Below, one piece after another: positions 7,452-16,015 of a stretch of DNA of 64,000 bases. The DNA comes from Skermanella stibiiresistens SB22 (GTDB taxonomy: Bacteria; Pseudomonadota; Alphaproteobacteria; Azospirillales; Azospirillaceae), in the NCBI RefSeq assembly GCF_000576635.1, contig NZ_AVFL01000001.1, positions 310,001 through 374,000 on the forward strand, in the 5' to 3' direction. Position numbers and translations under genes: made by a program. The notes under the pieces were generated by a model. The model ran no database searches. It had not been told where the DNA came from and saw nothing but the letters and a program-made list of their open reading frames with translations. The number at the start of each line of letters is the position of its first letter. Position 1 is the first letter of the stretch.

Positions 7452-9893
7452 GGCGGTTATGGTGTGCAGGTGCCGGATCGGCCTACCCGCCGCCAAGGCC
7501 TGTCCCGCCAGCACGATGCCCTGCGCGTCGATGCCGAAATGCCGGTACAGGTCGGCGATGGTGCCGGTCTGGCCGAAATGCTCGACGCCCAGCGCCCGCG
7601 TCCGATGTCCCTGGACGGATCCCAGCCACGCCAGCGTGGCGGGGTGGCCGTCGATCACCGTGACGATGCCGCAATGGGGCGGCACGCCGCCGAGCAGCCG
7701 CTCGACATGGGACACGGCGTTGGTCTGGCCGCGCTCCCGCGCCCGCTGGGCGGCGCTCCAGCCGCCGTGCAGCCGGTCGGCGGAGGTGATGGCGAGCAGT
7801 CCGACATCGCGCCGGTCCTCGGCCATCAAGCCGACCGCCTCGATCGCCTCGGACGCCACGGCGCCGGTGTAGGCCACGACGACTTGGCAGTTCGGCCCCG
7901 GCGGGCGCAGCCAATAGGCGCCGTCGATGATGTCGTGGGCGAAGTCGGGAGTCATCGTCCGGTTCGGCTGCTCGACCGTCCGCGATGACAGGCGCAGGTA
8001 GACGGACCCGCCGGTCTCGTCGCGCAGCCAGTTCCGCTCGTCCGGCTGTCCCTCGCCGTCGCGCTGCATGTAGTCGAAGGCCCACCGCATGATGACGCCC
8101 AGCTCGTCCACGAAGGCCGGCTCGAAATAGGCGAGACCGTCCTGCGCCATGCCGACCAGGGGCGTGCCGATCGACTGGTGGGCGCCGCCTTCCGGAGCCA
8201 GCGTCACGCCGGCCGGCGTCGCCACCAGCATGAAGCGGGCATCCTGATAGCAGGCGTAGTTCATCGCGTCGGCGCCCCGGTAGATGAAGGGGTCGTAGAC
8301 GGTGCCGATCGGCAGCAGCCGCTCGCCGAAGATCGAGTGGGACAGGCCGAGCGCCGACAGCATGGTGAACAGGTTGGCTTCGGCGATGCCCAGTTCGAAA
8401 TGCTGGCCGTCGGGGGAGAACTCCCAGCTATAGGTCGAGGGGATCCGCTCCTTCTTGAACAGGTCGGCCATCGCCTCCTTGGCGAACAGCCCGCGCCGGT
8501 TGACCCACGATCCGAGGTTGGTCGAGACCGTGACATCCGGCGCCGTCGTGACGATGCGGTCGGCCAAGCCGCCGCCGTCGCGTCCAAGCTCGTTCATGAT
8601 CAGGCCGAAGCCAGCCTGCGTGGACAGCGACCGCTGCGACGGCACGACCAGCGTGTCCGGCACCGGGATGGTCGGTGCCGTGTAGCGGCGGCGGCCTTTC
8701 TGGAAGAACGGGACGGTGTCCAGGAAGGCCGCCAGCTGGTCCTCACCGATGCCCAAGCCCTCGAAGCGGTCCCACTCGTGGCCCTGCCGGATGTTCTGCG
8801 CGGCGCGGAACGCGTCCATCTGAGCGGGCGTCAGCAGTCCCGAGTGGTTGTCCTTGTGGCCCGCCAGCGGCAGGCCGAAGCCCTTGACGGTATAGGCGAT
8901 GAAGCAGACCGGCCGGTCGTGCTTGCGGGCGTTCTCGAAGGCGGCCAGCAGCGACGGCAAGTCGTGGCCGCCCAGGTTGCCCATCAGACGCGCCAACTCG
9001 TCGTCCGACCGGCTCTCGATCAGGCGCGACACGGGACCCTGGTCGCCCAGATCGTCGAGCAGGCGCTTCCGCCACGCGGCGCCACCCTGGAAGGTCAGCG
9101 CCGAATAGAGCTGGTTGGGGCAGCTGTCGATCCAGGCCCGCAGCGTCTCGCCGCCGGGCTCCTTGAAGGCCTCCAGCATCAGCTCGCCGTGCTTCAGGAT
9201 CACGACATCCCAGCCGAAGTTGCGGAAGATGCCTTCCAGCCGCTCCCACAAGCCCTCGCGGATCACCGCGTCCAGGCTCTGCCTGTTGTAGTCGACCACC
9301 CACCAGGTGTTGCGGAGGCCATGCTTCCAACCCTCCAGCAAGGCCTCGAAGATGTTGCCCTCGTCCATCTCGGCGTCGCCGAGCAAGGCGACCATGCGGC
9401 CCTCGGGGAGGTCGGTGGCCCAGTCGTGGGCCTTCAGGTAATCCTGGACCAGCGACGAGAACAGCGTCTGGGCGACGCCCATGCCGACCGACCCGGTGGA
9501 GAAATCGACGTCGTCGATATCCTTGGTCCGCGACGGATAGCTCTGGGCGCCCTTGAAGCTCCGGAAGTTCTCCAGCTTCTCGCGCGTCTGGTTGCCCATC
9601 AGGTACTGGATCGCGTGGAAGATCGGGCTGGCGTGCGGCTTGACCGCGACCCTGTCCTCCGGCCGCAAGGCGGAGAGGTACAGCGCGGTCATGATGGTCG
9701 CCATGGAAGCGGACGACGCCTGGTGGCCGCCTACCTTGAGACCGTCGAGGTTGGGCCTGACATGGTTGGCGTTGTGGATCGTCCACGAGGCCAGCCAGAG
9801 GATCTTGCGCTCCAGCGCGCGCAGGTAATCCACGGTGTCGATGTCGGCGCGGTTCCCGATGGTTCCGGTGGTGATGGTCGTTGTGTCAACCAT
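7449..9893 (-). CDS. AceE/MdeB-like thiamine-diphosphate 2-oxoacid dehydrogenase E1
   Basis: Homodimeric E1-type enzyme, 814 residues (E. coli AceE 887), of the transketolase superfamily. The ThDP motif GDAEMDEG ... NTWWVVDYNRQ is intact (about 180-215). The N-terminal HNANHVRPNLDGLKVGGHQA block and the Pyr-domain block FELGIAEANLFTMLSALGL are also present. The chosen ATG (MVDTTTITTG) has GGAAG upstream; the frame extends 47 codons further without family similarity. No E2 or E3 gene is nearby. A divergent Lrp regulator recalls the Pseudomonas mdeR-mdeAB setting, where MdeB acts on 2-oxobutyrate. The substrate (pyruvate, 2-oxobutyrate or a branched oxoacid) is unknown. Confidence 0.8.
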   Translation of the reverse strand: MVDTTTITTGTIGNRADIDTVDYLRALERKILWLASWTIHNANHVRPNLDGLKVGGHQASSASMATIMTALYLSALRPEDRVAVKPHASPIFHAIQYLMGNQTREKLENFRSFKGAQSYPSRTKDIDDVDFSTGSVGMGVAQTLFSSLVQDYLKAHDWATDLPEGRMVALLGDAEMDEGNIFEALLEGWKHGLRNTWWVVDYNRQSLDAVIREGLWERLEGIFRNFGWDVVILKHGELMLEAFKEPGGETLRAWIDSCPNQLYSALTFQGGAAWRKRLLDDLGDQGPVSRLIESRSDDELARLMGNLGGHDLPSLLAAFENARKHDRPVCFIAYTVKGFGLPLAGHKDNHSGLLTPAQMDAFRAAQNIRQGHEWDRFEGLGIGEDQLAAFLDTVPFFQKGRRRYTAPTIPVPDTLVVPSQRSLSTQAGFGLIMNELGRDGGGLADRIVTTAPDVTVSTNLGSWVNRRGLFAKEAMADLFKKERIPSTYSWEFSPDGQHFELGIAEANLFTMLSALGLSHSIFGERLLPIGTVYDPFIYRGADAMNYACYQDARFMLVATPAGVTLAPEGGAHQSIGTPLVGMAQDGLAYFEPAFVDELGVIMRWAFDYMQRDGEGQPDERNWLRDETGGSVYLRLSSRTVEQPNRTMTPDFAHDIIDGAYWLRPPGPNCQVVVAYTGAVASEAIEAVGLMAEDRRDVGLLAITSADRLHGGWSAAQRARERGQTNAVSHVERLLGGVPPHCGIVTVIDGHPATLAWLGSVQGHRTRALGVEHFGQTGTIADLYRHFGIDAQGIVLAGQALAAGRPIRHLHTITA

Positions 9894-10027
9894 TGTCGTT
9901 TTCGCTTCCAGTATGGGGACAGGCTGCGACGTTAACATCCGCCGCCCGGCAGTTGGTTGCGAAGTGGCCGCGCCACCGCGCGATTTGTGGCATGATCTGC
10001 CGGGAATGAGGCTGATGGAGCAACCGA

Positions 10028-10510
10028 ATGCCAAAGCACCGGCTGGACCTGATCGACCGCAAGATCCTGGCGCGGCTCCAGAAGGATGGGCGGATCGCCA
10101 ACAACGATCTCGCCGCCGACGTGGGCCTGTCGCCCTCGCCCTGCCTGCGCCGGGTCAAGGCGCTGGAGGACAGCGGCGTGATCCGGACCTATGTGGCGCT
10201 GGTCGATCCCGCGACGGTCGATCTGCCGGTCAACGTCTTCGTCAGCGTCACCCTGGAGAAGCAGATCGAGGAACGGCTCGACGCCTTCGAGGAGGCGATC
10301 CGGCATCGGCCCGAGGTGGTGGAATGCTACCTTATGACCGGAGAGGCCGATTACCTGCTGCGCGTCGTCGTGCCGGATCTGGCGGCGTACGAGTATTTCC
10401 TCAAGACCCACCTGACCCGGGTGGCCGGCGTCTCCAGCATCAAGTCGAGCTTCGCGCTGAAGCAGGTCCGGTACGAGACGGCGCTGCCGCTGCATCACCT
10501 GTCGGTGTGA
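10028..10510 (+). CDS. Lrp/AsnC family transcriptional regulator
   Basis: 160 residues. An N-terminal helix-turn-helix (LDLIDRKILARLQKDGRI ... LSPSPCLRRVKALEDSGVI, about 5-50) is followed by the RAM effector-binding domain (about 70-150). The RAM domain contains the typical VVECYLMTGEADYLLRVVV block that senses an amino acid. It is transcribed away from the E1 gene with 134 bases between the starts, so it very likely regulates that gene in response to an amino acid. Identification is secure; the effector is not known. Confidence 0.92.
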   Translation: MPKHRLDLIDRKILARLQKDGRIANNDLAADVGLSPSPCLRRVKALEDSGVIRTYVALVDPATVDLPVNVFVSVTLEKQIEERLDAFEEAIRHRPEVVECYLMTGEADYLLRVVVPDLAAYEYFLKTHLTRVAGVSSIKSSFALKQVRYETALPLHHLSV

Positions 10511-10549
10511 GACCAATCCGCCGGATTGGATTTCCCCTGGTCAGGACGT

Positions 10550-10579
10550 CCCATATACTATACTGGGGTAGGGTATGGG
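10550..10579. promoter_or_regulatory. RcnR/DmeR-type operator overlapping the dmeR start codon
   Basis: Imperfect palindrome with TATACTGGGGTAGGGTAT at its core. It resembles the RcnR site (TACT, G-tract, AGTA half) and dmeRF operators of rhizobia. It runs through the ATG of dmeR. TATACT within it could be the -10 element, implying a very short or absent 5' leader. Confidence 0.55.
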
Positions 10580-10850
10580 ACACACCACCGCGAACAAGCA
10601 GCAACTGATCAATCGGGTCCGGCGGATCGCCGGGCAGGTCGAGGCGATCGAACGGTCTTTGATGGAGGAGGCCGATTGCTCGGTCACGCTCCAGCGCGTC
10701 GCCGCCGCGCGGGGCGCCATCAATGGGCTGATGGACGAGATCGTCGAGGACCACCTGCGCGAGCACGTGGCGAAGCCCGGCCTGACCGACGAACAGCGGG
10801 CCGCCGGGGCGGAGGAACTGGTCGCCGTGATCCGCCGCTACAACAAATGA
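10575..10850 (+). CDS. dmeR: RcnR/CsoR-family nickel/cobalt-sensing repressor (DmeR-like)
   Basis: All-helical metal-sensing repressor of 91 residues. The residues equivalent to the RcnR Ni/Co ligands are all present and in register: His3, Cys35, His60 and His64. This argues for a nickel/cobalt sensor rather than a formaldehyde (FrmR) or copper (CsoR) sensor. It is followed after 20 bases by the DmeF-type exporter, the known dmeR-dmeF pairing. The upstream G-tract palindrome is the likely operator, so the operon should be derepressed when metal binds. The start is supported by the position of His3. Confidence 0.85.
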   Translation: MGHTTANKQQLINRVRRIAGQVEAIERSLMEEADCSVTLQRVAAARGAINGLMDEIVEDHLREHVAKPGLTDEQRAAGAEELVAVIRRYNK

Positions 10851-10870
10851 CACGATGGATGGGCTGAGCG

Positions 10871-11806
10871 ATGAGCATGGGATCCGGGACCGAAGGCCTG
10901 ACCCACGACCACGTTTTCCTGGGCGGCGCGCACGACGAGAACGCGAGGCGCACCCTGTGGGTGGTCGGCCTGACGGCCGTCATGATGGTCGGGGAGATCG
11001 TCGCGGGCGCCGTGTTCGGCTCGATGGCGCTGCTGGCGGACGGCTTCCACATGGCGACGCACGCGGGTGCCCTGGCGGTGGCGGCGGGTGCCTATTCCTA
11101 CGCCAAGCGGCACGCGACCAGCCGCCGCTTCAGCTTCGGCACCGGCAAGGTCGGCGATCTGGCGGGGTTCGCCTCGGCCCTGGTGCTGGGGTTGGTGGCG
11201 GTCGGCATCGCCTTCGAGTCCGTCGTCCGGCTGCTGGAACCGACGACCGTCGCCTTCGGTCAGGCGACCCTGGTGGCGGTTCTCGGGCTGGCGGTCAACA
11301 TCGCCAGCGCGCTGCTCCTGTCGGGCGGCCACCATCACGGGCATCACCATAGGCATGATCACGGCCATGACCACCACGGGGCCGGTGCCCGGCACCAGGA
11401 CAACAACCTGCGCTCCGCCTATGTCCACGTCCTGGCCGACGCCCTGACCTCGGTCCTGGCGATCGTCGCGCTGATCGCGGGACGCTACCTGGACTGGGTC
11501 TGGCTCGACCCGCTGATGGGGATCGTCGGCGCGGTCGTGATCGCCCGCTGGTCCTTCAGCCTGATGCGCGACACGGCGGCCGTGCTGCTCGACACCACCG
11601 ATCCCGAGCTTGAGGCGGAGGTTCGCCAGCATGTCGAGGCGCCGGGCGACGTGCGGATCACCGACCTGCATGTCTGGCGGGTGGGACCGGAAGCCCACGC
11701 CGCCATCGTCAGCGTCACGGGCTCGGGAGCCACCGATGGCGAGGTCATCCGGTCACGGCTGGCCCCCGTCCACGAATTGGCGCACGTCACCGTGGAGTTG
11801 CGGTGA
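10871..11806 (+). CDS. dmeF: Cation diffusion facilitator, DmeF-type Ni/Co exporter
   Basis: Inner-membrane proton-driven metal exporter, 311 residues, CDF family. About six membrane helices are visible. Helix 2 carries MALLADGFHMATHAGA and helix 5 HVLADALTSVLAI, which supply the His/Asp transport site. Between helices 4 and 5 is a histidine-rich cytosolic loop (GGHHHGHHHRHDHGHDHH, about 155-172) typical of metal-buffering loops. The N-terminal THDHVFLGGAHDENARRT block is characteristic of DmeF. The C-terminal domain (about 235-311) is the ferredoxin-like dimerisation domain. It is co-transcribed with dmeR. Confidence 0.9.
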   Translation: MSMGSGTEGLTHDHVFLGGAHDENARRTLWVVGLTAVMMVGEIVAGAVFGSMALLADGFHMATHAGALAVAAGAYSYAKRHATSRRFSFGTGKVGDLAGFASALVLGLVAVGIAFESVVRLLEPTTVAFGQATLVAVLGLAVNIASALLLSGGHHHGHHHRHDHGHDHHGAGARHQDNNLRSAYVHVLADALTSVLAIVALIAGRYLDWVWLDPLMGIVGAVVIARWSFSLMRDTAAVLLDTTDPELEAEVRQHVEAPGDVRITDLHVWRVGPEAHAAIVSVTGSGATDGEVIRSRLAPVHELAHVTVELR

Positions 11807-11818
11807 TCGCCCGAGGCT

Positions 11819-12235
11819 TCAGGCCTGTTCGAAGGTGATGCTCTGGGCACCCTTCCACAGGGCCAGCTTGCCGATCTCGGGCAGGCGCTCCAGGCCGGAG
11901 GTCAGCGTGATGAAGTGGTTGCCGGCGAGCTGGCCCATCTTGCTGGCGAACTGGACGCCGCCATAGGCCAGCAGGATCTCGGTCTCGCTGATGCCGCCGG
12001 GATAGAGCAGGATCTGGCCGGGAGCGGGATAGCTGGTGTGGTTCTCGTAGCCGACGCCGAAATCATAGTCGCCGAGCGGGATCCAGACGCCTTCGCCGCT
12101 CCAGCGGACATGGACGATCTGCGAATTGAAGGGCAGGCGCTTGATGAACGCCTCGCAGGTCTTGGGCGCCGCCGCCAATTCCAGGCGGGCGTCGAAGACG
12201 ATGTCCTTGTTGACGATGACCTTCAAGTTTTCCAT
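11819..12235 (-). CDS. DUF3830 family protein (cyclophilin-like fold)
   Basis: Small cytosolic protein of 138 residues, recognised as DUF3830 by blocks such as QIVHVRWSGEGVWIPLG, ENHTSYPAPGQILLYPG and SETEILLAYG. No biochemical role is known for the family. It is the last gene of the nine-gene ring-opening operon, 64 bases after the ring-opening hydrolase. The position suggests an accessory part in the same pathway, perhaps a hydrolase or a binding protein for the opened product. The ATG start is preceded by GGAGGA at good spacing. Confidence 0.75.
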   Translation of the reverse strand: MENLKVIVNKDIVFDARLELAAAPKTCEAFIKRLPFNSQIVHVRWSGEGVWIPLGDYDFGVGYENHTSYPAPGQILLYPGGISETEILLAYGGVQFASKMGQLAGNHFITLTSGLERLPEIGKLALWKGAQSITFEQA

Positions 12236-12299
12236 GTCTTTTCTTCCTCCGTTATTGGTCATGGGTGACTGGGCCCAGTCCTTAGCATGGCGCCGCGCC

Positions 12300-13424
12300 T
12301 CAGGCACGCTCCACGATGATCGCCACCGGACCGCCGCCATCGGGACCCTGGTGCTCGGCGCCGCCCGACACGAACAGGTCGGTCATGCCTGTCGCCCCGG
12401 CCAGCACGCCGGCGACGAAGGCGCGGGCGTGGCGGGTCGCGGAGATGTCGCTGTCGTCCAGCATCGTGTGGCGCAGCCCCCGCACGGTGCCGGTGCGGGA
12501 CGCCTCCGCCTTGGCGAGCACGGTCCTGACGCGGCCCCGCGCCGCCGCGTCGAGCTGTCCGGGCTGGCCTAGGCCCAGCCGGTCCAAGGCCGCGCGGACC
12601 GGCTCGACATCGGCGGCGTCGGCCATGACGGCGTGGTCGATCGCCAAGGGGCCGGTCCAGTCCGGGCTCATCCCCAGCACCAGGATCTCGTGGCCCATGA
12701 TCTCGATACCCGACGAGGTGCTGGCGCGGCCCGACCACAGGCCCATGTCGGTGCCGATGGCGGTTTCCGAGATGACATCCAGCGGCAGTTCGCCCAAGGC
12801 GACCGCGACGCCCAGGGCGCTGGCCCCGCGCGACAGGCCCATCGACTTCAGCGTGTCGCGCGTGGTGGTGGCGTGACCGCGCGCCTCCGCCTCGGCGACC
12901 CGGGCGGAGGTCAGCAGCGGGCACTTGATCTGCACGAAATGCACGGCCGAGGGATCGTTGATCCGCGCCCGTCCCATCGCGTCGCGGACACCTTGGGCGA
13001 CCATCCCGACCTGCGCCAGCCGACCCAGATGCTCGGGAGGCAGGGGCGGGGTGATGGCGCTTCCCATGGCGAGTGATGGGGCGAGGGCGGAACCGCTTGA
13101 GGAAAGTTGACCGGCCGACTTCCGCTCGAACACGATCCAGTGGGGCGACAGGGCACCCTCCGTGCCGCCCGACATGACGAGGCAGACCTCGGCGGCGGCC
13201 TCGGCCCCGACATGGTCGCGCAGGAACAGGCCGAGGCTCTGGGTGGCGAAGCCGCGGCTGAAGTCGTTGACGCAGCCGTTGCCTTCCGTCTTGCCCAGGA
13301 TGGCGACGATGCCGGCGGGGTCCAAGGCGCCGCTGTCGACCAGCCGGGTCAGCCCCGACACGTCGTCGGGACCGGAGGCCGCCACGCGATGGACGGCGAC
13401 CATGGGAGTGGGTGCTGATGTCAT
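12300..13424 (-). CDS. Ring-opening amidohydrolase (cyanuric acid hydrolase/barbiturase family)
   Basis: Hydrolyses a ring amide of cyanuric acid, barbiturate or a related N-heterocycle; AtzD, TrzD and barbiturase are the known members. The family has three pseudo-symmetric domains, each with a Ser-Lys pair. Seen here are Lys45 in GKTEGNG, Ser85 in VMSGGTEG, Lys167 in QIKCPLL, TSSGIEIMGHE, a Lys in VLAKAEAS, and the C-terminal FVSGGAEHQGP plus GGGPVA. Length, 374 residues, fits the family. Substrate cannot be decided: no AtzE/AtzF-like genes for the cyanuric route are here, but an amidohydrolase and a dihydroorotase-like enzyme share the operon. Confidence 0.88.
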   Translation of the reverse strand: MTSAPTPMVAVHRVAASGPDDVSGLTRLVDSGALDPAGIVAILGKTEGNGCVNDFSRGFATQSLGLFLRDHVGAEAAAEVCLVMSGGTEGALSPHWIVFERKSAGQLSSSGSALAPSLAMGSAITPPLPPEHLGRLAQVGMVAQGVRDAMGRARINDPSAVHFVQIKCPLLTSARVAEAEARGHATTTRDTLKSMGLSRGASALGVAVALGELPLDVISETAIGTDMGLWSGRASTSSGIEIMGHEILVLGMSPDWTGPLAIDHAVMADAADVEPVRAALDRLGLGQPGQLDAAARGRVRTVLAKAEASRTGTVRGLRHTMLDDSDISATRHARAFVAGVLAGATGMTDLFVSGGAEHQGPDGGGPVAIIVERA

Positions 13425-13458
13425 GATCTTTTCCGGGGCGAGGGTGTGATGGTCTAGG

Positions 13459-14919
13459 TCAGCAGCATGGCGGCGCCGAGAAGTGGCGGGACATCGCCCG
13501 GTCCAATTCCGGCAGGGCCGCCTGGAGGGCCGCGCTGTTCCCCATGCCATGGCGCAGGCGCGCCAGCAGCTCCGCTTGGACGCCGTCGTGGTCGATGCCC
13601 AGCACCTCGCCGCGCCGGGCGATCGTCTTGCCGGCGACGATCACTTCGGCGATGTGCCGGGCGCCGGCCCGCGCGAACAGCAACCCGCTCGGGCACAGGT
13701 CCGGCACCAGCCGGTCGTCATCCAGCGCGCCGGTGTCGAGCAGCAGCAGGTCGGCCGGCTGGCCCGGCTCGATCACTCCGCCATCGTCGCGGCCGGTCAC
13801 GGCGGCGCGTCCGTTGAGGACGGCCACCCGGAGCATTTGTCGCTCGGTCATTGCTGTCTCGAAGCCCCAGCCGCGATGCAGCGCGTTGGTCAGGCGCATC
13901 TCGCACAGCGCGTCGTCGTCCTCGTTCAGCGTCAAGCCGTCCAGGCCCATCGCGACCTTGCAGCCGCGCGCCACCATCTCGGCGACCGGGGCGATGCCGG
14001 ATCGGATGCCCAGGTTGGAGCCGGAGTTGACGGCGATGGTGGCGCCGGATTCCGCGATCAGCTCCAGCTCGTCCGGCCGCGCCCAGGTGCAGTGGGCCAG
14101 GGTCAGGCGGGGCGACAACAGGCCGATCTCCTTGAGGAACCGGAACATCCCGCCGGGGAAATGAGCGTCCGCCCAATCCCGCTGGTATCGCGTCTCCAGG
14201 CAATGCATGTGGACGCGCCGTCCGCTGGCACCCGAGGCCTCCGCCACCGCCCGGAGCAGGTCGGGCGAGCACCACTGGACGCCGGTGGGACCGTATTGGA
14301 CATCGACCAACTCGCCAGCGGCCGCGGCGGCGACCTCGTCCACCAGCCGAATCTGGTCGGCGACCGGCATCGGAGTGGTCCCGGCGCGCCGGGCGATCTC
14401 GCCGCGCGCGGGTTCCGGCATAAGCGCCAGCAGATCCTCGGACGGGCCGTAGACCAGGGGGTTCCTGTCCTTCATCGCCACCGCGAAGCCGATCCGGACA
14501 CCGATCTCCCGCGCGGCGCGGGCCACCTCGGCGGCCTCCTCCGGCAAGGCGGTCAGCCCCTGGGTCCGCGTGTGGTGGACCATGACCGCGCCGGCTCCCC
14601 CCAGCACGCTCCGGCCCAGCGAGGCGGCGGCGGCGAGGTGGGGGTCGACGGCGGGCAGTAGCGCCAGGTATTGGAGCCACAGTTCCAGCGGCTTGCCGGC
14701 GGCGCCGAAGGAGCTCGACCGCACCGGACGGGCGTGGTCGTGGGCGTTGACCAGGACGGGCAAGGCGAACAGCGGATCGCCGGCACCGGCTGGCGACGCG
14801 TCCACTCCTGCGATCCGACCGCCCGCCAGCGTTAGCCGCCGCGACCCCGCGGGCTTGTGGTCGGGACCTTCGAGGATGCTGGCGCAGTCGATCAGGCGGC
14901 TGGGCGGAGGGGGGCTCAT
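13459..14919 (-). CDS. Amidohydrolase superfamily protein (AtzB/TrzN/deaminase-like)
   Basis: Metal-dependent hydrolase of 486 residues with a TIM-barrel core. Metal and acid-base positions are visible as the HxH in VLVNAHDHA, HMHCLET, LAHCTWA and the late Asp in VAMGLDG. The overall pattern matches subtype III amidohydrolases, which deaminate or dechlorinate purines, pyrimidines and triazines. It sits between the ring-opening hydrolase (34-base gap) and a binding protein (8-base gap), so a deamination step before ring opening is likely. The substrate is not known. The C-terminus (APPCC) is unusual but has no assigned role. Confidence 0.82.
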   Translation of the reverse strand: MSPPPPSRLIDCASILEGPDHKPAGSRRLTLAGGRIAGVDASPAGAGDPLFALPVLVNAHDHARPVRSSSFGAAGKPLELWLQYLALLPAVDPHLAAAASLGRSVLGGAGAVMVHHTRTQGLTALPEEAAEVARAAREIGVRIGFAVAMKDRNPLVYGPSEDLLALMPEPARGEIARRAGTTPMPVADQIRLVDEVAAAAAGELVDVQYGPTGVQWCSPDLLRAVAEASGASGRRVHMHCLETRYQRDWADAHFPGGMFRFLKEIGLLSPRLTLAHCTWARPDELELIAESGATIAVNSGSNLGIRSGIAPVAEMVARGCKVAMGLDGLTLNEDDDALCEMRLTNALHRGWGFETAMTERQMLRVAVLNGRAAVTGRDDGGVIEPGQPADLLLLDTGALDDDRLVPDLCPSGLLFARAGARHIAEVIVAGKTIARRGEVLGIDHDGVQAELLARLRHGMGNSAALQAALPELDRAMSRHFSAPPCC

Positions 14920-14927
14920 GGTGGTCC

Positions 14928-15986
14928 TCAGTTGGTCGCCGCGGGCACGCGGCGGTCGTCGAGCGGCGGCAGGAACGAGCGGTCGAACACCTTGCCGGGG
15001 ACGGGCTTGCTGGACAACTCGTAAGCCTGGGCCATCACGTCGATCGAGCGCGCGAGCCGGGCGTCGTCCACGTCGCCAAGGCCGATCGCCCTCGTCTCCG
15101 GCGAGACGATCAGCCGGTCCATCGCGAACAGGATGCGGCGCTGTTCGCTCTTGCCGTCGATCAGCGGTTCCACCGCCGTCACCGCCTTGACGCCCGTAGC
15201 CGGGTCGGCCATCACGTCCTTGACGGCGCGGTTGATCGCCCGCACCAGGCCCTTGACGGCATCCGGCTTCTCGCGCGCCAGCTTCTGGGAGACCATCACG
15301 CCGTTGGAATAGAGGTCGAGCCCGTTGTCGGCGTAGTCGATCCAGCGGAATCCCTTGTCGGGGTCCTGTCCCTGCTGGATCAGGTTGACGTAGCTGGTCA
15401 CGTTGAAGACCAGCGACGCCGCGACCTCGCCCCGGATCAGCATCTGCTCCTGCAGGTTCGGCTGCATGTTCAGCACCTCGACCGACGCGGCCGGGACGCC
15501 GTTCCGGTCCAGCAGGGCCGGGAGCAGGCGGGTCGCGGCGCTGCCCGCCGGTCCGCCGACCTTCTTGCCGGCCAGGTCCTTGATGGTGGCGATGCCGCTG
15601 TCGGCCTTGGTCAGCACCGAGAAGGGCGGCCTGTTGTAGAGCTGGTAGACCATGACCGGGGCGTCGGCCGGCTTTTGCGCCGCCTGCTGGATCACCGCGT
15701 TGATGTCGCCGAACCCGGCGTCATAGGCGCCCGACATGATTCGGGTGATGGTCGCGGCGGAGCCTTCGCCCTGGTCGATCGTGACGTCCAGGCCCTCGTC
15801 GCGGAAATAGCCCTTGTCCTGGGCCACGAAGTACCAGGAATGGATGCCCTGGTACTTCCAATCCAGGGTGAAGCGGATCGGCGTCCGGTCCTGGGCGGAA
15901 ACCGGGGTGGAGACCGCGATGGACAGGGGGGCCGCGGCCAGGACGAATCCAGCCAGGAGCGCCGCCCGGCGGGTAAGGTTCAGCAT
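14928..15986 (-). CDS. NMT1/THI5-like ABC transporter substrate-binding protein (first copy)
   Basis: Periplasmic binding protein of 352 residues. Its signal peptide (MLNLTRRAALLAGFVLAAA, cleavage near VSAQD) is followed by the family start IRFTLDWKYQGIHSWYFVAQ. Then come DEGLDVTIDQGEGSAATIT and the hinge block DAGFGDINAVIQ. The family carries nitrogenous or sulfonated small molecules such as pyrimidines, taurine and sulfonates. It is paralogous to the protein at 19982-21022 at the other end of the operon. Its permease and ATPase are the next genes upstream. GGAG lies about 11 bases before the ATG. Confidence 0.88.
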   Translation of the reverse strand: MLNLTRRAALLAGFVLAAAPLSIAVSTPVSAQDRTPIRFTLDWKYQGIHSWYFVAQDKGYFRDEGLDVTIDQGEGSAATITRIMSGAYDAGFGDINAVIQQAAQKPADAPVMVYQLYNRPPFSVLTKADSGIATIKDLAGKKVGGPAGSAATRLLPALLDRNGVPAASVEVLNMQPNLQEQMLIRGEVAASLVFNVTSYVNLIQQGQDPDKGFRWIDYADNGLDLYSNGVMVSQKLAREKPDAVKGLVRAINRAVKDVMADPATGVKAVTAVEPLIDGKSEQRRILFAMDRLIVSPETRAIGLGDVDDARLARSIDVMAQAYELSSKPVPGKVFDRSFLPPLDDRRVPAATN

Positions 15987-16015
15987 GAGGGAGTCTCCAA
16001 AGGGTGTGCGGGGCC

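Noticed and set aside
8178-9935. 585-codon open frame opposite the E1 gene
   Set aside because: Product is low-complexity and unrelated to any family; the opposite strand carries the complete E1 motifs.
12300-14919. Atrazine-degradation (atz) gene set
   Set aside because: The ring opener and amidohydrolase resemble AtzD and AtzB families, but AtzE/AtzF and transposons typical of atz loci are absent, so that name was not used.
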